DNA from: Chryseobacterium sp. GVT01B
GTDB lineage: Bacteria; Bacteroidota; Bacteroidia; Flavobacteriales; Weeksellaceae
Assembly (NCBI RefSeq): GCF_019970045.1
Contig: NZ_JAHXYI010000004.1
Location: 372,001 to 436,000 of the forward strand
Direction of reading: 5' to 3'
DNA length: 64,000 bases
Both the position numbers and the translations under genes were made by a program. Shown piece after piece: positions 49,710-58,522 of the stretch. Position 1 is the first letter of the stretch; every line of letters begins with the position of its first letter. The notes beneath the pieces were generated by a model that saw nothing but the letters and a program-made list of their open reading frames with translations, was not told the DNA's origin and searched no databases.

Positions 49710-50177
49710 CTATTTTACCGTTTCATGTAATGCAATTCTGTTTCCTTCTGAATCTTCAAATTCTGCTACGGCAAAACCATACTTTTCATCTGTTTTCTTA
49801 GGATAAAGAACAGTTCCTCCATGTTCTACAGCCTTTTCCAGGGTATGGTCAATATTCTCTGTTTTAAAATAAATAATAACACCGTTTTTGGAAGGTTTGT
49901 AGACATCACCTTTGGCCAGAGCTCCTGTAATCCCACTGTTTTTTTCTTCAAAAGGAAACAGAGCCATCTCATAACGATCTATGATTTCTTTCTCAAAACT
50001 AAAGTTGAAAACAGCAGAATAGAACTTTTCTGCACGCTCCAGATCATGCACAGGGATTTCAAAATATACTACAGGGTTGGTCGATTTCATATTTTTTCCA
50101 AGGTTAGGTTTCTGTGATTGACTGCAAGATACAGCTATTAGTAGTAAAAACAGGAAAAGGAAAAACGGGGATTTCAT
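49710..50177 (-). CDS. VOC (glyoxalase-fold) lipoprotein
   Basis: A 155-aa protein. The N-terminus is a type II signal with lipobox AVSC (Cys18), then a linker, and from about residue 33 a single VOC half-domain (PVVYFEIPVHDLERAEKFYSAVFNFSFEKE) with HGG and the ending DSEGNRIALHE. VOC proteins are usually cytoplasmic, so a lipid-anchored form is unusual. The internal Met30 (MKSTNPVV) could start a cytoplasmic form. It is divergent from the tetR gene at 50278. Confidence 0.82.
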   Translation of the reverse strand: MKSPFFLFLFLLLIAVSCSQSQKPNLGKNMKSTNPVVYFEIPVHDLERAEKFYSAVFNFSFEKEIIDRYEMALFPFEEKNSGITGALAKGDVYKPSKNGVIIYFKTENIDHTLEKAVEHGGTVLYPKKTDEKYGFAVAEFEDSEGNRIALHETVK

Positions 50178-50225
50178 GACAGGGATTATTTCTTTGATCT
50201 AAAATAGAATATTTATCTGTATTTT

Positions 50226-50251
50226 AAAAATAGATAGACTTATCTATTTTT
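50226..50251. promoter_or_regulatory. Inverted repeat, probable operator of the TetR regulator
   Basis: Arms AAAAATAGATA (50226-50236) and TATCTATTTTT (50241-50251) flank GACT and lie just before the -7 box at 50256. A related palindrome is at 50862. Confidence 0.55.
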
Positions 50252-50255
50252 TGTT

Positions 50256-50263
50256 TAGATTTG
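50256..50263 (+). promoter_or_regulatory. -7 promoter element TAGATTTG
   Basis: TAnnTTTG box 14 bases before the ATG at 50278. It excludes a TTG start at 50251. Confidence 0.6.
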
Positions 50264-50277
50264 TAAAAATTTTCACG

Positions 50278-50841
50278 ATGAAAAAAGAAAAAGTACGCGA
50301 GAGGATTATCAGGGTTGCTTCAGATTTATTTTATAAACAGGGATACAATTCTACAGGAATCAACCAGATTATAGCAGAAGCTGATATAGCCATCGGTTCA
50401 CTGTACAACCACTTTTCATCTAAAAACGATCTTCTTCAGGCATATCTCATCAAAGAAGAGCTTGGTTGGTTTGAGGGATATGAAAACAGTACATCCAAGA
50501 TTGCAGAACCCAGAGAAAAACTTCTGGCACTTATTGACTACAGGAAGAAATTACAGCAGACCTCCAAGTTTGCAGGATGTCATTTCATAAAAATAGTTTC
50601 TGAATTAGGGGAAGGAAATCCTTCTGTCTCCGGTTTTGCCAAACAGCATAAAGAAAAACAGAAAGATCTGATTAAAACACTCGTAACAGAATATGGGGTA
50701 CAAGGACAAGTTTCTGATGTTGATTTAATAACCGGGAATATTTTCCTTTTAATAGAAGGAGCGGTTATAACATCAACAATCAGCAAACAGAATGATTCTT
50801 TTGATCAGGTTAAAAAAATTGTTCAGGGTTTATTACCCTAA
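50278..50841 (+). CDS. TetR family transcriptional regulator
   Basis: A 187-aa regulator. The HTH is RIIRVASDLFYKQGYNSTGINQIIAEADIAIGSLYNHFSSKNDLLQAYL (about 9-58). The ligand domain contains CHFIKIVSELGEG. I set the start at the ATG at 50278, downstream of the -7 box. The MFS transporter gene starts 40 bases after it, and the intergenic palindrome suggests it controls both itself and the transporter. Confidence 0.92.
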   Translation: MKKEKVRERIIRVASDLFYKQGYNSTGINQIIAEADIAIGSLYNHFSSKNDLLQAYLIKEELGWFEGYENSTSKIAEPREKLLALIDYRKKLQQTSKFAGCHFIKIVSELGEGNPSVSGFAKQHKEKQKDLIKTLVTEYGVQGQVSDVDLITGNIFLLIEGAVITSTISKQNDSFDQVKKIVQGLLP

Positions 50842-50861
50842 TTTTTTTTGAATGTTATAAA

Positions 50862-50875
50862 ATAGATATATCTAT
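50862..50875. promoter_or_regulatory. Palindrome ATAGATATATCTAT before the MFS gene
   Basis: A 14-bp perfect palindrome, seven bases before the MFS start. Its half-site ATAGATA is the same as in the operator at 50226, but without the four-base spacer. Confidence 0.5.
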
Positions 50876-50881
50876 ATAAAA

Positions 50882-52288
50882 ATGAAATATAAGTATTTGA
50901 AATTATTGGTTATACTCTTTGGACAGTTGTTGACAATTATAGATATTTTTATCATTAATGTGTCTATACCTTCCATACAGCGTGATCTTCATGCTTCCAA
51001 CGGAGAAATGCAGTTTATGATCGCGGCTTACCTTATCGGATTTGCTTCTTTTCTGATTACCGGAGGGCGATTGGGTGATTTATACGGAAGAAAAAAGATC
51101 TATATCATCGGATTAATATCTTTTATGGTAAGTTCTATGGCTTGCGGAATTTCTGCAGGAGCTGAGCAACTTGTTATTTCGAGATTTGTACAAGGGATAA
51201 GCGCTGCAATGATGGCTCCGCAGGTGCTTTCCATGATTCAGATTTTATTTACTGCTCATCATGAACGTACAAAAGCCATGGGTTGGTATGGGATCACTAT
51301 TGGAATAGGGACTATTTTAGGTCAGTTTCTCGGCGGATATTTTTCATCACTTACGATGATGGAAGAACCCTGGAGACTTATTTTTCTAATGAATATTCCT
51401 ATATGCCTGCCCGCAATTTTTCTTAGTCTGAAATTATTGAATGAATCTAAAACTTCGATAAGGCAGTCTTTTGATATGGGTGGCGTTGTAATGCTTTCTG
51501 CAGGATTGTTCTCTGCTACTTATGCCCTTACGATGTCTGAACATGAAGGTTTTCATTTCAAAAATATCATACTGATTATCATTTCAGCCGGAATTATTTT
51601 AGGTTTTATCAAAAATCAGAAGAGAAGAATAGAAAATAAAAGATCTTATCTGATTGATTTTGAATTGTTCCGTTATAAGAATTTCAATCTGGGAATTCTG
51701 GCCGTTTCCTTCTTCTTCATTATGCTGGATTCCTATTTTTATATTTTGTCGATTTTTTTTCAGGATGGATTAAAGATCACTCCGTTAGCAGCCGGAGAAA
51801 TTATTGTCTTTCAGGGATTGGGATTTATACTGGCATCCGCGGTTTCTGTAAAACTGATTTTGAGATATGGAAAAAAAGCTCTGATTGCAGGGCTCAGCTT
51901 TATTATTGTTATTCTTATTCTTCAGCTGTTTTTATTCAGAATACAGATCGGTTTTCCCATGTTCTGCCTGCTGTTGTTTTTGCATGGGTTGGGAGTAGGT
52001 TCAATCATTCCTTCACTGGCCAATATTGCCCTGTCGGGAATGTCTGAAAAGTTGATTGGAAATGCATCCGGGATTTACAATACATTTCAACAGATTGCTG
52101 CCATCATTGGAATTGTCGCTGTAGGAAGTGTTTTTTACTATTTTCTGGGAACGAAACCTTTGGTAAAGCATTATCACAATGCGTTTTCAGTGACAGTATT
52201 AATCAATATTCTCTGTCTGATTTTTGTAATAGCTTCAGTTTTTAAAGTTCCTAACCATGTTCTCCCTGAAATGAGGTGTAGAAAATAA
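50882..52288 (+). CDS. MFS transporter, DHA2-type multidrug exporter
   Basis: A 468-aa major-facilitator protein with about 14 hydrophobic segments. The TMS1 motif is IDIFIINVSIPSIQRDLHAS, the loop motif A is GGRLGDLYGRKKIY (about 60-73) and motif C is WYGITIGIGTILGQFLGGYF (about 138-157). This fits DHA2 (14-TMS) drug:H+ antiporters. It lies directly after tetR with an operator between, the usual drug-exporter layout. Confidence 0.93.
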   Translation: MKYKYLKLLVILFGQLLTIIDIFIINVSIPSIQRDLHASNGEMQFMIAAYLIGFASFLITGGRLGDLYGRKKIYIIGLISFMVSSMACGISAGAEQLVISRFVQGISAAMMAPQVLSMIQILFTAHHERTKAMGWYGITIGIGTILGQFLGGYFSSLTMMEEPWRLIFLMNIPICLPAIFLSLKLLNESKTSIRQSFDMGGVVMLSAGLFSATYALTMSEHEGFHFKNIILIIISAGIILGFIKNQKRRIENKRSYLIDFELFRYKNFNLGILAVSFFFIMLDSYFYILSIFFQDGLKITPLAAGEIIVFQGLGFILASAVSVKLILRYGKKALIAGLSFIIVILILQLFLFRIQIGFPMFCLLLFLHGLGVGSIIPSLANIALSGMSEKLIGNASGIYNTFQQIAAIIGIVAVGSVFYYFLGTKPLVKHYHNAFSVTVLINILCLIFVIASVFKVPNHVLPEMRCRK

Positions 52289-52294
52289 TCAGGA

Positions 52295-53404
52295 TTATTT
52301 GTATGTTTTTTTAGATGAGGTCTTGACTTCACTTAACGTCGCTTTCGCAATATTTCTGGTGACTTCAGTAGGAGAGTGGCAATCACAGTTGCTGAATCCT
52401 ATCACATAGATATCTTCACTGGGAATATAAACGCCCATGCTTTTAAATCCAAATACACTTCCCCCATGTTCCCGGTCTGGAGTTCCATTAATATCTTTCA
52501 AATGCCATCCGTATCCGTAGGTAAATTCTTCACCATTATTCAGCTTATATTTCTGAAATGCTTTTTGGGTTTCTGTTGAATTCAACAGAGTATTCTGAAG
52601 CAAAGCCTGCTGCCACTTCAACATATCATTTACAGTAGACATCAATGAACCGGAAGAAAAAGGAACACTGAAACTGATGACTGTTTTATTGACAAATCCC
52701 TGTTCCTTTTTGTGATAGCCATAAGCTCTTTGAAGGATCACTTTTCTGTCTGAAGCGTAATAAGAATGGGACATTCCTGCTGTATCAAAAATATTTTTCT
52801 TGATAAAATCTTCATAAGAAGTTCCGGAAACCAGTTCAATGATATACCCTAAAATCACATATCCGGAATTGTTATAATCAAACTTTTCTCCCGGAGCAAA
52901 ATCTATAGGTTCATTTTTGAAAAAATCAACCATTTCTTCAGGTTTCATCTCTTTTTGTGCAATAGAGGAAATGGATTTCATTTTGGTAAAATCTTTAATT
53001 CCCGAGGTGTGGGTCAGAAGAAGATGAATAGTAATTTTGTTTCCGTTAGGATAATCTTTAACGTAATTGGAAATGGGATCGCTGACAGTAAGTTTGCCTT
53101 GTTGTTCCAGCATCAGAATAGCTACAGCGGTAAACTGTTTGGTCATTGATCCGATCTGGAAAACATTCTCCGGGGTCATATCAACGTTGAGTTCAAGATT
53201 GGCTTTTCCAAATGCTTTCCGGTAGAGATTCTTTCCATTCCGGGTAATCAGGAAAACACCACCAGGCTCATTTTCATTCCCAAATTCTGTCTGAATTATA
53301 CTGTCAATTTTCTTTTCATATCCTTTAGTATGGATTTGAGCATCAATTATATTGCTGAAAAGCAGAAGCAATATCAAAAAGGAAGTTAGTTTTTTTATAA
53401 CCAT
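52295..53404 (-). CDS. Serine hydrolase, beta-lactamase class C/PBP family, secreted
   Basis: A signal peptide (about 1-22) precedes a penicillin-binding-type serine hydrolase domain. The active site shows S-M-T-K in GSMTKQFTAVAIL (about 86-98), the second motif YNN in FDYNNSGYVILG and the third motif HGGSVFGF. The substrate may be D-Ala peptides or esters; resistance cannot be assumed. Its promoter carries two direct repeats. It is convergent with the MFS gene, 6 bases apart. Confidence 0.9.
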   Translation of the reverse strand: MVIKKLTSFLILLLLFSNIIDAQIHTKGYEKKIDSIIQTEFGNENEPGGVFLITRNGKNLYRKAFGKANLELNVDMTPENVFQIGSMTKQFTAVAILMLEQQGKLTVSDPISNYVKDYPNGNKITIHLLLTHTSGIKDFTKMKSISSIAQKEMKPEEMVDFFKNEPIDFAPGEKFDYNNSGYVILGYIIELVSGTSYEDFIKKNIFDTAGMSHSYYASDRKVILQRAYGYHKKEQGFVNKTVISFSVPFSSGSLMSTVNDMLKWQQALLQNTLLNSTETQKAFQKYKLNNGEEFTYGYGWHLKDINGTPDREHGGSVFGFKSMGVYIPSEDIYVIGFSNCDCHSPTEVTRNIAKATLSEVKTSSKKTYK

Positions 53405-53416
53405 ATTTCTGTAATT

Positions 53417-53460
53417 TGTTATACAAAGATATGATTAATTATTATTACTATGTTATACAA
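53417..53460 (-). promoter_or_regulatory. Serine hydrolase promoter with direct repeat TTGTATAACA
   Basis: Read leftward, TTGTATAACA occurs at 53460-53451 and again at 53426-53417. The -7 box TATCTTTG (53431-53424) overlaps the second copy. The 34-base period suggests a regulator binding site pair. Confidence 0.45.
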
Positions 53461-53511
53461 TATAGTGATTTATGTTTTTTCCTAAAAAATAGAATGAGTT
53501 TTTATAAGAAA

Positions 53512-54243
53512 CTATTTTTCAACAGAGATTAACAACATCATTGGTCTGCGGAGTTCTTCTTTCATCTCAGGGATTTCTTTCAACATTTCCTGACCTGGTT
53601 CTGGTTCAATAATTTCTTTGATTTTGAAACCGTGTTTTAATAAAGTATTTAAATAAGAAGTTAAAGTACGGTGGTATTTGATTACATTCTCTCCTAAAAA
53701 AGTCGTGTTTCTTTTTCCTTCCATAAAATAACGGTCTACAGGCCAACAGGTTTTTTCGCCATTTTTATCATATACCCAGTCCTGGCCGCCTTCAGCAGTG
53801 AAAACAGGATGTTCCACTGAAAAGACAAAAGATCCTCCGGGGCTCAGCCAATTGTAAATATTCTGAGCAATACTATCGAATGATTCTACATAATGTAATG
53901 TAAGCGAACTCAATATGATATCAAATTTTTCAGCAGGATATTCCACATCTTCCAAAGCTTTCCTTTCATATTGAATTCCTTCCAGATTATTGATTTCCTG
54001 AGCTTTTGCAAGCATTTTTTCCGAAAGATCAATTCCGATCACGGATTCTGCACCATTTTCAATAGCATAACGGCAGTGCCACCCAAAACCACAGCCGAGG
54101 TCAAGAATATCTTTTCCATGAAAATCAGGCAGCATATTTTTCAAGGTGTGCCATTCTCCAGCTCCTTCCAATCCTATCTGTGAGCGGAGCATTTTTTCGT
54201 ACTGGTCAAAAAATGACGGATTGTCGTATTTATTTTCTTTCAT
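53512..54243 (-). CDS. Class I SAM-dependent methyltransferase
   Basis: A 243-aa enzyme with motif I ILDLGCGFGWHCRYA (about 46-60), IGIDLSEKML (about 70) and DIILSSLTLHYVESF. The HCR and the C-terminal half do not identify the acceptor. A -7-like AATTTTTG (minus strand, about 54256-54249) lies five bases before the start codon. Confidence 0.9.
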   Translation of the reverse strand: MKENKYDNPSFFDQYEKMLRSQIGLEGAGEWHTLKNMLPDFHGKDILDLGCGFGWHCRYAIENGAESVIGIDLSEKMLAKAQEINNLEGIQYERKALEDVEYPAEKFDIILSSLTLHYVESFDSIAQNIYNWLSPGGSFVFSVEHPVFTAEGGQDWVYDKNGEKTCWPVDRYFMEGKRNTTFLGENVIKYHRTLTSYLNTLLKHGFKIKEIIEPEPGQEMLKEIPEMKEELRRPMMLLISVEK

Positions 54244-54270
54244 AGCTTCAAAAATTGTGGTTCTTTAATT

Positions 54271-54287
54271 AAAGTCATTTTGACTTT
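54271..54287. promoter_or_regulatory. Inverted repeat AAAGTCA-TTT-TGACTTT upstream of the methyltransferase
   Basis: A seven-bp inverted repeat about 15 bases upstream of the -7-like box of the methyltransferase gene. It may be an operator. Confidence 0.4.
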
Positions 54288-54304
54288 TCTTACCTGACTT
54301 ATCA

Positions 54305-54343
54305 TTTATCCATGTCAAGGTTTTAAACCTTGACATGGATAAA
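54305..54343. repeat. Near-perfect 39-base palindrome
   Basis: Arms of 19 bp, TTTATCCATGTCAAGGTTT (54305-54323) and its exact complement (54325-54343), with a single T between. No T tract follows on either strand, so it is not a terminator. No gene was seen in the rest of the 265-base gap. Confidence 0.8.
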
Positions 54344-54508
54344 CATACTTAGATAGTTGAGACTTTGAAAATTTTCAGCTCATTAAAGAAGTATCATTCC
54401 TGCAAATTCTTTAATGAAGATGGACTTACGTAAATTTACGACAATAATATCAGAACTCAAATGCTGTTATGTATTATCAAATATTGCTTTGTGTTGGGAA
54501 TTGAGACG

Positions 54509-54709
54509 TTACTTTTGATTTTTTCGCATTGCTTTAATCAGTTTGTCATTACGTTTATCTGTTCTTTCATTATTTAAAGAAAGTACAGCCCATATGGCGG
54601 CAGGAAGCCATCCGATCAAAGTAATCTGTAAAATCAGGCAGATAATTCCGGTGAGAACTTTGCCACGGACGATGAAGGATAAGAAGGGAAGTAATATGGC
54701 TAGTAACAT
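54509..54709 (-). CDS. YqaE/Pmp3 family membrane protein
   Basis: A 66-aa two-helix protein, MLLAILLPFLSFIVRGKVLTGIICLILQITLIGWLPAAIWAVLSL, with the basic loop and GWLPA turn of the Pmp3/UPF0057 family. Homologues affect membrane potential and salt stress. The hydrophilic tail is RTDKRNDKLIKAMRKNQK. It lies 27 bases downstream of the TPR gene on the same strand. Confidence 0.9.
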   Translation of the reverse strand: MLLAILLPFLSFIVRGKVLTGIICLILQITLIGWLPAAIWAVLSLNNERTDKRNDKLIKAMRKNQK

Positions 54710-54736
54710 AATTTTAAATTTTTAATTGAACAGAAT

Positions 54737-55120
54737 TTAGCGGGATTGAGGATCAAAATAAGCTTTAAAAGTAAGCGGATCTGCAGTTTTGTCTTCCGCT
54801 TCTTCAAGATATTCTAAATATTCTTCCTGATGCTTTTCCATATAAACAAGCACAATAGCGAGGTTTACAAACAGGTTTTTATCTTTGGAACCTAAATTTA
54901 AAGCCATCTTTAAATACTCCAGAGCCTTTTCGTTTTCTCCCATATCGGAATAAACAGCGCCAATATTAATTAAAGCTGAAGTGTTTTCAGGCTCAATGAG
55001 TAAAATTTCATCTAGTTCTTTAATTAGCAGATCATTCAAAGTATCCCAATGATCTTCATTTTCCCATCTTCTAGCCTGAAGTTTTTTTACGTTTTCTAAT
55101 CTTTGAGGTATCGTACTCAT
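54737..55120 (-). CDS. TPR-repeat protein, 127 aa
   Basis: A small soluble protein with two visible tetratricopeptide repeats: ALINIGAVYSDMGENEKALEYLKMALNL (about 48-75), and NLFVNLAIVLVYMEKHQEEYLEYLEE. Such proteins scaffold interactions. It lies 95 bases from the DUF1801 gene and just upstream of yqaE on the same strand. Confidence 0.85.
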   Translation of the reverse strand: MSTIPQRLENVKKLQARRWENEDHWDTLNDLLIKELDEILLIEPENTSALINIGAVYSDMGENEKALEYLKMALNLGSKDKNLFVNLAIVLVYMEKHQEEYLEYLEEAEDKTADPLTFKAYFDPQSR

Positions 55121-55214
55121 TATTTAAAATTACAGAATGTATGTTTGCTTTGTTTACTGTACAAATTTAGCTTTCTTAAAATTGATTTGCTGTTTTTTTA
55201 AGGTTAAAAGAATT

Positions 55215-55634
55215 TTATTCTTTAAGACCATCCAGTATGGCCGCTTTGAGGATTTCAATGTTAATATCTTTCAACGCTTTGAATTTAATGCAATATCCGG
55301 TTACGTTGGCTTTCCCTATTTTATCTCCATAGGTTGTGCTCAGATAGGTCTTATCAGCGATGTTGAGAACATAAATTGAGATTCCAGAGGTATTGGCACT
55401 CATTCCGATCTGATAAAAATCTCTGGTTTTTCCGTCGGTATACTGTATGGTATAGAATCCATATCCGATATTGGGATTGGAAACAGTCTTATTTTCACTG
55501 TTTTTTCCATCCAGAAACCATAACTGGCATTCTTGCATAAGGTCCAGAATGATGTAATGGAGTTCCTGCATATCATTGCGTTTCTTCTCAGGCTGACTGT
55601 CGATATAGTCTTTGATTTGTTCTTGGATGGTCAT
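55215..55634 (-). CDS. DUF1801 domain protein
   Basis: A 139-aa YdhG-like protein: KKRNDMQELHYIILDLMQECQLWFLDGK, IGYGFYTIQYTDGKTRDFYQIG and the end KALKDINIEILKAAILDGLKE fit DUF1801. The fold has no proven role. Its start (55634) faces the 55704 terminator of the M3 gene on the same strand. Confidence 0.85.
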   Translation of the reverse strand: MTIQEQIKDYIDSQPEKKRNDMQELHYIILDLMQECQLWFLDGKNSENKTVSNPNIGYGFYTIQYTDGKTRDFYQIGMSANTSGISIYVLNIADKTYLSTTYGDKIGKANVTGYCIKFKALKDINIEILKAAILDGLKE

Positions 55635-55703
55635 GTGAAATTTGAGATTATTGAGCGACTAATTTACAAAATTTCATAAAGCACAATATGCATAATGATG
55701 AAA

Positions 55704-55730
55704 CAAAAAGAACAGCAATTGCTGTTCTTT
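55704..55730 (-). terminator. Terminator of the M3 peptidase gene
   Basis: Read leftward, stem AAAGAACAGC/GCTGTTCTTT with loop AATT is followed by T's. Confidence 0.8.
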
Positions 55731-55770
55731 TATATTGTATTTTTCCTGATCCGTTGAATCTGTTTATGGG

Positions 55771-57789
55771 TTATCCAAATGCTCTTTTCAGCAAACTCTC
55801 TACTTTTGGCTCGCTGCCTCTGAAGCTTTTATAAAGTTCCATTGGATCTTTCGTTCCACCTGAAGAAAGCAATATTTTATACTTGGCTGCAATCTCAGGG
55901 TTGAAGATTCCGTTTTCTTTGAAATACTGAAAAGCATCTGCATCCAGAACTTCCGCCCATTTGTAAGAATAATATCCGGCAGAATACCCGCCCTGGAAAA
56001 TATGGGAGAAACTTGGGCTCATTGCCGTTTCAGAATTGGAAGGATAAAGCGTTGTTGCTTTGGTATATTTATCTTCAAAATCCTTTACACTTTCATTTTC
56101 TAATTCTTCAACTTTAGTATGATAGTTCATATCAAGAAGTCCAAAACCTAGCTGTCTTAAAGTCTGGTAACCCTCCATGAAATTTTTAGACTGTTCTATC
56201 TTTTCAATTTTCTCGTCAGGAAGTACTTCCCCGGTTTTATAATGTTTGGCGAATGTTTTTAAGAACTCAGGTTCATAACAGAAGTTCTCCAGAAACTGAG
56301 AGGGAAGTTCCACAAAATCCCATTTTACAGAAGTTCCTGACAGCGTAGGATATTGGGTATCTGCCATCATTCCGTGAAGGGCGTGCCCGAATTCATGGAA
56401 TAAAGTAGTCACTTCCTGGAATGTTAGTAAACTAGGAGTATCTTTTGTCGGTTTACTGAAGTTACAAACGATTGAAATATGCGGACGGGAATTTTCACCA
56501 TTTTGCTTATACTGATTTTTGTAGCTGGTCATCCATGCACCGGCTCTTTTCCCTTTTCTTGGGAAATAATCAACATATAACAGAGATTTGTAAATTCCAT
56601 TCTCTTTTACTTCATATACTTTTACATCTTCGTGGTATTTTGGAATATCATTTCTTTCCTCAAAAGTCAGTCCGAAAAGTTTTCCTGCCAATCCGAATAC
56701 CGCTTCCTGCACCTGATCTAACGGGAAGTAAGGTTTTAATTCTTCATCATTAAGATCAAATTTCTGTTTACGAAGTTTTTCAGCATAGAATGCGTGGTCG
56801 TAACCCTGCATTTCTTCAATTCCGTCAGCTTTGGCTAAAGATTTTAATTCTTCAATTTCTTTATCAGCATATGGTTTTGCTTTGGTTAAAAGTTCGTTTA
56901 AGAAATCAAAAACTTTTACCGGAGACTTCGCCATTCTTTCTTCCAGAACAAAATCTGCATAGTTTTTATACCCGATAAGTTCAGCTTTCTGCTGTTTTAG
57001 ATTAAGAAGTTCTTTAATCAGATTCTGATTGTCAAATTCTCCGCCATCAAAGGATTTTTTACCGTTTGCCAGCGCCAGTTCCTTTCTCAGTTCGCGGTTT
57101 TCAGCATACGTCATGAACGGAATATAGCTTGGGTATTGTAAAGTCACTACCCAGCCTTCAAGGTTTCTTTCCTTAGCCTCTTCTGCATACTGATCGATAA
57201 TAGCCTCAGGAATTCCTGCAAGATCTTCCTTATTCGTAATATGTTTAAAATAAGCATTAGTAGAAGCCAAAACATTCTGTCCGAACTGTAAAGACTTCAA
57301 AGAAAGATCCATGCTGATTTTCTTTAATTTTTCTTTGTCTTCCTCATTCAATAGAGCTCCGCTTCTTACAAAACCTTTGTAGGTCTCATTCAGAAGCATT
57401 CCCTGTTCTTCGTTGAGATTATATTTGTCCTTTTCATCATATACTTTCTTGATTTTGTTGAAAAGGGCTTCGTTTTGAGATATTTTTGAAGAATATTCCG
57501 TTAAGATCGGAGAAACCTCCTGGGCAATTTGCTGGATCTCATCGCTGGTCTCAGCAGAATTTAAGTTGAAAAAAATATTTGAAACCACATCCAGCTGTTC
57601 CCCTGAATATGCCAATGCTTCAATAACATTTTCAAAAGTGGGTGCTTCCGTATTGTTGACAATAGCATCAATTTCTGCCTCTGATTTTTGAATCAGTTCT
57701 TTAAATGCCGGCAGATAATCTTCATTTTTAATGTCATTGAATGGCGCTGAATGATATGGAGTAGTAAATTTTTCTGTTAAAATATTCAT
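55771..57789 (-). CDS. M3 family metallopeptidase (oligopeptidase A/Dcp type)
   Basis: A 672-aa zinc peptidase with the HExxH motif in TTLFHEFGHALHGM and the third ligand Glu in the downstream FVELPSQFLEN. The opening FTTPYHSAPFNDIKNEDYLPAFKELI is typical of the oligopeptidase family. No signal peptide remains after I set the start at the ATG at 57789; the TTG at 57870 would add a non-conserved extension. It trims short peptides, most likely in the cytoplasm. Confidence 0.93.
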   Translation of the reverse strand: MNILTEKFTTPYHSAPFNDIKNEDYLPAFKELIQKSEAEIDAIVNNTEAPTFENVIEALAYSGEQLDVVSNIFFNLNSAETSDEIQQIAQEVSPILTEYSSKISQNEALFNKIKKVYDEKDKYNLNEEQGMLLNETYKGFVRSGALLNEEDKEKLKKISMDLSLKSLQFGQNVLASTNAYFKHITNKEDLAGIPEAIIDQYAEEAKERNLEGWVVTLQYPSYIPFMTYAENRELRKELALANGKKSFDGGEFDNQNLIKELLNLKQQKAELIGYKNYADFVLEERMAKSPVKVFDFLNELLTKAKPYADKEIEELKSLAKADGIEEMQGYDHAFYAEKLRKQKFDLNDEELKPYFPLDQVQEAVFGLAGKLFGLTFEERNDIPKYHEDVKVYEVKENGIYKSLLYVDYFPRKGKRAGAWMTSYKNQYKQNGENSRPHISIVCNFSKPTKDTPSLLTFQEVTTLFHEFGHALHGMMADTQYPTLSGTSVKWDFVELPSQFLENFCYEPEFLKTFAKHYKTGEVLPDEKIEKIEQSKNFMEGYQTLRQLGFGLLDMNYHTKVEELENESVKDFEDKYTKATTLYPSNSETAMSPSFSHIFQGGYSAGYYSYKWAEVLDADAFQYFKENGIFNPEIAAKYKILLSSGGTKDPMELYKSFRGSEPKVESLLKRAFG

Positions 57790-57849
57790 TTTTCGATTTT
57801 TTATAAAAGGTAAATGTAATGATTCATTGGGAATCACAGCTGAAACGCT

Positions 57850-57887
57850 CAAAAATAATGCCTTACTCACAAGTTATGACAAAAATA
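57850..57887 (-). promoter_or_regulatory. Two candidate -7 elements for the M3 gene
   Basis: Read leftward, TATTTTTG occurs at 57887-57880 and again at 57857-57850. Each would give a leader of roughly 55-85 bases before the ATG at 57789. Confidence 0.4.
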
Positions 57888-57940
57888 CTTATCTTTAAAT
57901 AATCTTGTCATATGGAAAGTGGGAGTGATGTGGGAATATT

Positions 57941-57948
57941 TAATTTTG
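57941..57948 (+). promoter_or_regulatory. -7 promoter element TAATTTTG
   Basis: TAnnTTTG box 39 bases before the SRPBCC gene start at 57988. Confidence 0.5.
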
Positions 57949-57987
57949 AAACAGATTTAAAATAAATAACCTTAAAATATATAGACT

Positions 57988-58518
57988 ATGAAAACACTCT
58001 TAAAAATCATTGGTGCCATCATTGTGCTGGCTATCATCTATGCTGTAATTGCAATGCTGGCTTTCAGTAAAGATTATCATTATGAAAAATCTGTTGTCAT
58101 CAATGCACCACAGGAAAAAGTATGGCCTTATGTAGGTACTTTAAAAGGCTACAATCAATGGGATCCTTTTTCCAAGGCTGATAAAAATATTGTGATTACC
58201 TATTCAGGGGACGGTGATAAAGTAGGAGATTCCTATCACTGGAAAGGTGATAAAAATGTAGGAGAAGGAGAGCAGGCAATTAGTGAGCTGGTTCCTAATC
58301 AAAAAATGGCTACAAAACTTCACTTTATAAAACCTTTTGAGGGAGATATGAAGGCTAATTTTGTTATGGTTCCTGAAGGAAGCGGAACCAAAGTGACCTG
58401 GATGATTGATAATGAATTGACTCCTATGATGAAAATTATGAAACCACTGATGAACGGGAACATGGATAAAATGTTTAGCCAGGGTCTGGGTGATCTGAAA
58501 AAACTTGCTGAAAAATAA
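57988..58518 (+). CDS. SRPBCC family membrane-anchored protein
   Basis: An N-terminal helix (residues about 4-27, LLKIIGAIIVLAIIYAVIAMLAF) anchors a polyketide-cyclase-like SRPBCC domain (about 35-176): VVINAPQEKVWPYVGTLKGYNQWDPFSKAD, then VTWMIDNELTPMMKIM. The domain has a hydrophobic cavity; no ligand can be named. It is monocistronic, with a terminator. Confidence 0.87.
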   Translation: MKTLLKIIGAIIVLAIIYAVIAMLAFSKDYHYEKSVVINAPQEKVWPYVGTLKGYNQWDPFSKADKNIVITYSGDGDKVGDSYHWKGDKNVGEGEQAISELVPNQKMATKLHFIKPFEGDMKANFVMVPEGSGTKVTWMIDNELTPMMKIMKPLMNGNMDKMFSQGLGDLKKLAEK

Positions 58519-58522
58519 AATG

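Noticed and set aside
57790..57870. Longer N-terminus for the M3 peptidase from a TTG
   Set aside because: It would run through both candidate promoter boxes, and the family opening begins at the ATG at 57789.
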